Shown: positions 54,901 to 57,900 of the stretch, in pieces
Layout of the letters: every line of letters starts with the position of its first letter
Numbering within the stretch: position 1 is the first letter of the stretch
NCBI GenBank assembly: GCA_030710605.1
Contig: CP092863.1
Span: forward strand, 141,616,896 to 141,680,895
Direction: 5' to 3'
DNA: 64,000 bases
Source of the DNA: Cordylochernes scorpioides
Lineage: Eukaryota; Arthropoda; Arachnida; Pseudoscorpiones; Chernetidae
Made by a program: the position numbers and the translations under genes
Notes under the pieces: model-generated
Told to the model about the DNA's origin: nothing
Databases searched by the model: none
What the model saw: only the letters and a program-made list of their open reading frames with translations

Positions 54901-57900
54901 ACACGACCCTTACCAATTCCAAGGATTGTTAAGTTGCTGTAGGTACTGGTTATCTCCTCTCACATCCAATGGGATCCCTCTCTTTCAATTCTTTCATCTT
55001 CATCATCAGTTTCTTTTTATGTCAATCTTTCTTCTATATTCCTTCATTTTTAAAATCCTTTTTTTTTTATATCGGTGTCCTCCTCTCCTCTTCATATTTT
55101 CCGGGTTTCTTTTATAAAGGTTCTTTTACATACTGCTATATATATACCCCTTTATTTACTATGATATTGTTATCCATGTATTTTTGTATAAATGAAGGTT
55201 TATTCTTTATTATAAAGGTAGGTTATTAATGTTTACTAATATTTGGGTATAATTAATGTATTTATAAATATAAGTTAATGGCTAGCTATCGATAAAATAT
55301 GTAATAATTATTTTAGGTGATGTGATTTTTATTATATACACTCATGGACAAAACTTGAGGAAGTTGTACCTTTTAGCATGTATATCGGGATTGAGACAAT
55401 GACTCTGAAAGATATTACAGTGACCTTTATTGAAGACACACGAGATAACCAAGTATGTATACACTCATAGACAAAACTTAAGGAAGTTGTACTTTTTAGC
55501 ATGTATATCGGGATTGAGACAATAGCTCTGAAATATATTACAGTGACCTTTATTGAAGACACACGTGATAACCAAGTGTGTACTCATGGACAAAACTTAA
55601 GGAAGTTGTACCTTTTAGCATGTATATCGGGATTGAGACAATGACTCTGAAAGATATTACAGTGACCTTTAATGAAGACACACGAGATAACCAAGTGTGT
55701 ATACACTCATAGACAAAACTTAAGGAAGTTGTACCTTTTAGCATGAATATCGGGATACAGACAATAACTCTGAAATATATTACAGTGACCTTTATTGAAG
55801 ACATTCGAGATAACCAAATGTGAACAAAACTTAAGGAAGTTGTACTTTTTAGCATGTCTATCGGGATTGAGACAATGACTCTGAAAGATATTACAGTGAC
55901 CTTTATTGAGGACACACGAGATAACCAAGTGTGAACAAAACTTAAGGAAGTTGTACCTTTCAGCATGTATATCAGGATTCAGACAATAATTCTGAAAGTT
56001 ATTACAGTGACCTTTATTGAAGACACATGAGATAACCAAGTGTGAACAAAATTTAAGGAAGTTGTACCTTTTAGTATGTATATCGGGATTCAGATAATAA
56101 CTCTGAAAGATATTACAGTGACATTTATTGAAGATATACACTGAATTACACTCATGGACAAAACTTAAGGAAGTTGTACCTTTTAGCATGTATATCGGGA
56201 TTGAGATATTACGGTGACCTTTATTGAAGACGCACGATATAATCAAGTGTGAACAAAATTGCCTCTGTCTCCTAAAAAAAATAATAGACGACTGGGGACA
56301 GCAAAGACTTTCCACCTCCTTAAGTTTTGTATATAAGTGTAGTTTCCCCACATTAGAGAGGAATTTACAACAAAGCTTGCACAATGTAGTTTGAAGTCTG
56401 GTAAATCAATTAAAAGAAGGCAATAGATAATAGAACGCTTTCTGTATTAACGGAATATATATATTCTAAGTAGACGTGGTATAGGACATGTTGAATAGTT
56501 AGCGATTGCTTTTAATCTAAGTGCACCACATGGCTATATATGGATGCTATGAATATTATGAAATCAAAGCCTCTAGTACTGGTGAGTACCAACGCCCGAA
56601 ACTATGGTATACCGGTTGTTGGCTTTTTGTCTGAATTTTCCTAAACTGGTGTTGTCTCATGCTTTATCACTAACAATACGTTTTGTACCGAGGTGTGATG
56701 AACCAAAATACATTGTTTAATGCATTTTAAAGGGAGAGGTGCTTCTTTTATCAAATGATTGAGATTACTGTTTTATTTCATGGTGTTTGTGGCTCATTCT
56801 TTATTGCTGAAATTACGTTTTATACTGAGGTGGTAAACCAAAATACATTGTTTAATGCATTTTAAAGGGAGAGGTGCCAAAATATTGAGACTATTGTTTT
56901 ATTTCATCATTCTTTGTTAGGATATATAAGCATCAGCTTAGCAATGTATCAAAGCTTTTCACATCAATCCTAAGATCACGACTGGAGGAATGGGTCGAAG
57001 GAAGAAGGGTTATACCCGAAAACCAAGCGGGATTTAGAAAAGAAAGATCATGTATTGACCACATATTTACACTAACTACTTTAATCCAACTATCATTAAG
57101 AAAAAAGAAGGGAAAACTATATGTCTTTTTTGTCGATCTAAGGAAGGCATTTGATACTGTACCCCACTCACTACTTTGGAAAAAACTTTACAACCTAGGC
57201 ATAAGTTACCAATTCATAAGTACGATCAAAAGTTACTACGAACAAGCAACTATAGCTATCAGATGGAAGGGATCATTTACGGAAAGTATTAAGATAAACT
57301 CGGGAGTCCTCCAGGGAGAACCACTTTCCCCACTGCTATTTATATTATTTATCACGGACTTAATCGAAATTTATAATAACTCAGACCTGCCGAGTGTAAA
57401 TTTGCCAGAATTTGGAGATATCCATTTATTGCTGTACGCCGACGACATAGCAATTATAGGTGAGTCCAGGATAAACCTCCAAAAGAAGATCAAAATACTG
57501 AAAGAATATCTCGATGAGAACTTAATGACACTAAATGAGTCCAAGTCAAAGATTATGGTGTTCCGTAATGGAGGTAAACCCTCAAATAAGGATAGATGGT
57601 TCTGGAATGATAAACCCATAGCAATAACTTCAAGATATACATACTTGGGATTCCCTCTGACACCAACAATAACAACTACTCACCCGGCAAATTACTTTAA
57701 AGGAAAAGCACTTACAGCAATTAACGCCACACACCCAATATTAATAAAATCAAAAGCAAAGTCAATAAATTTATCAATCAAACTCTTTGATACAATAGTG
57801 AGAGCTGTCCTGATGTATGCCGCTCCATTATGGGCAACAGAGCATAAAGACTTACTGGACAATATACAAGACATATTTATCCGTAGGTTCCTGAATCTGC

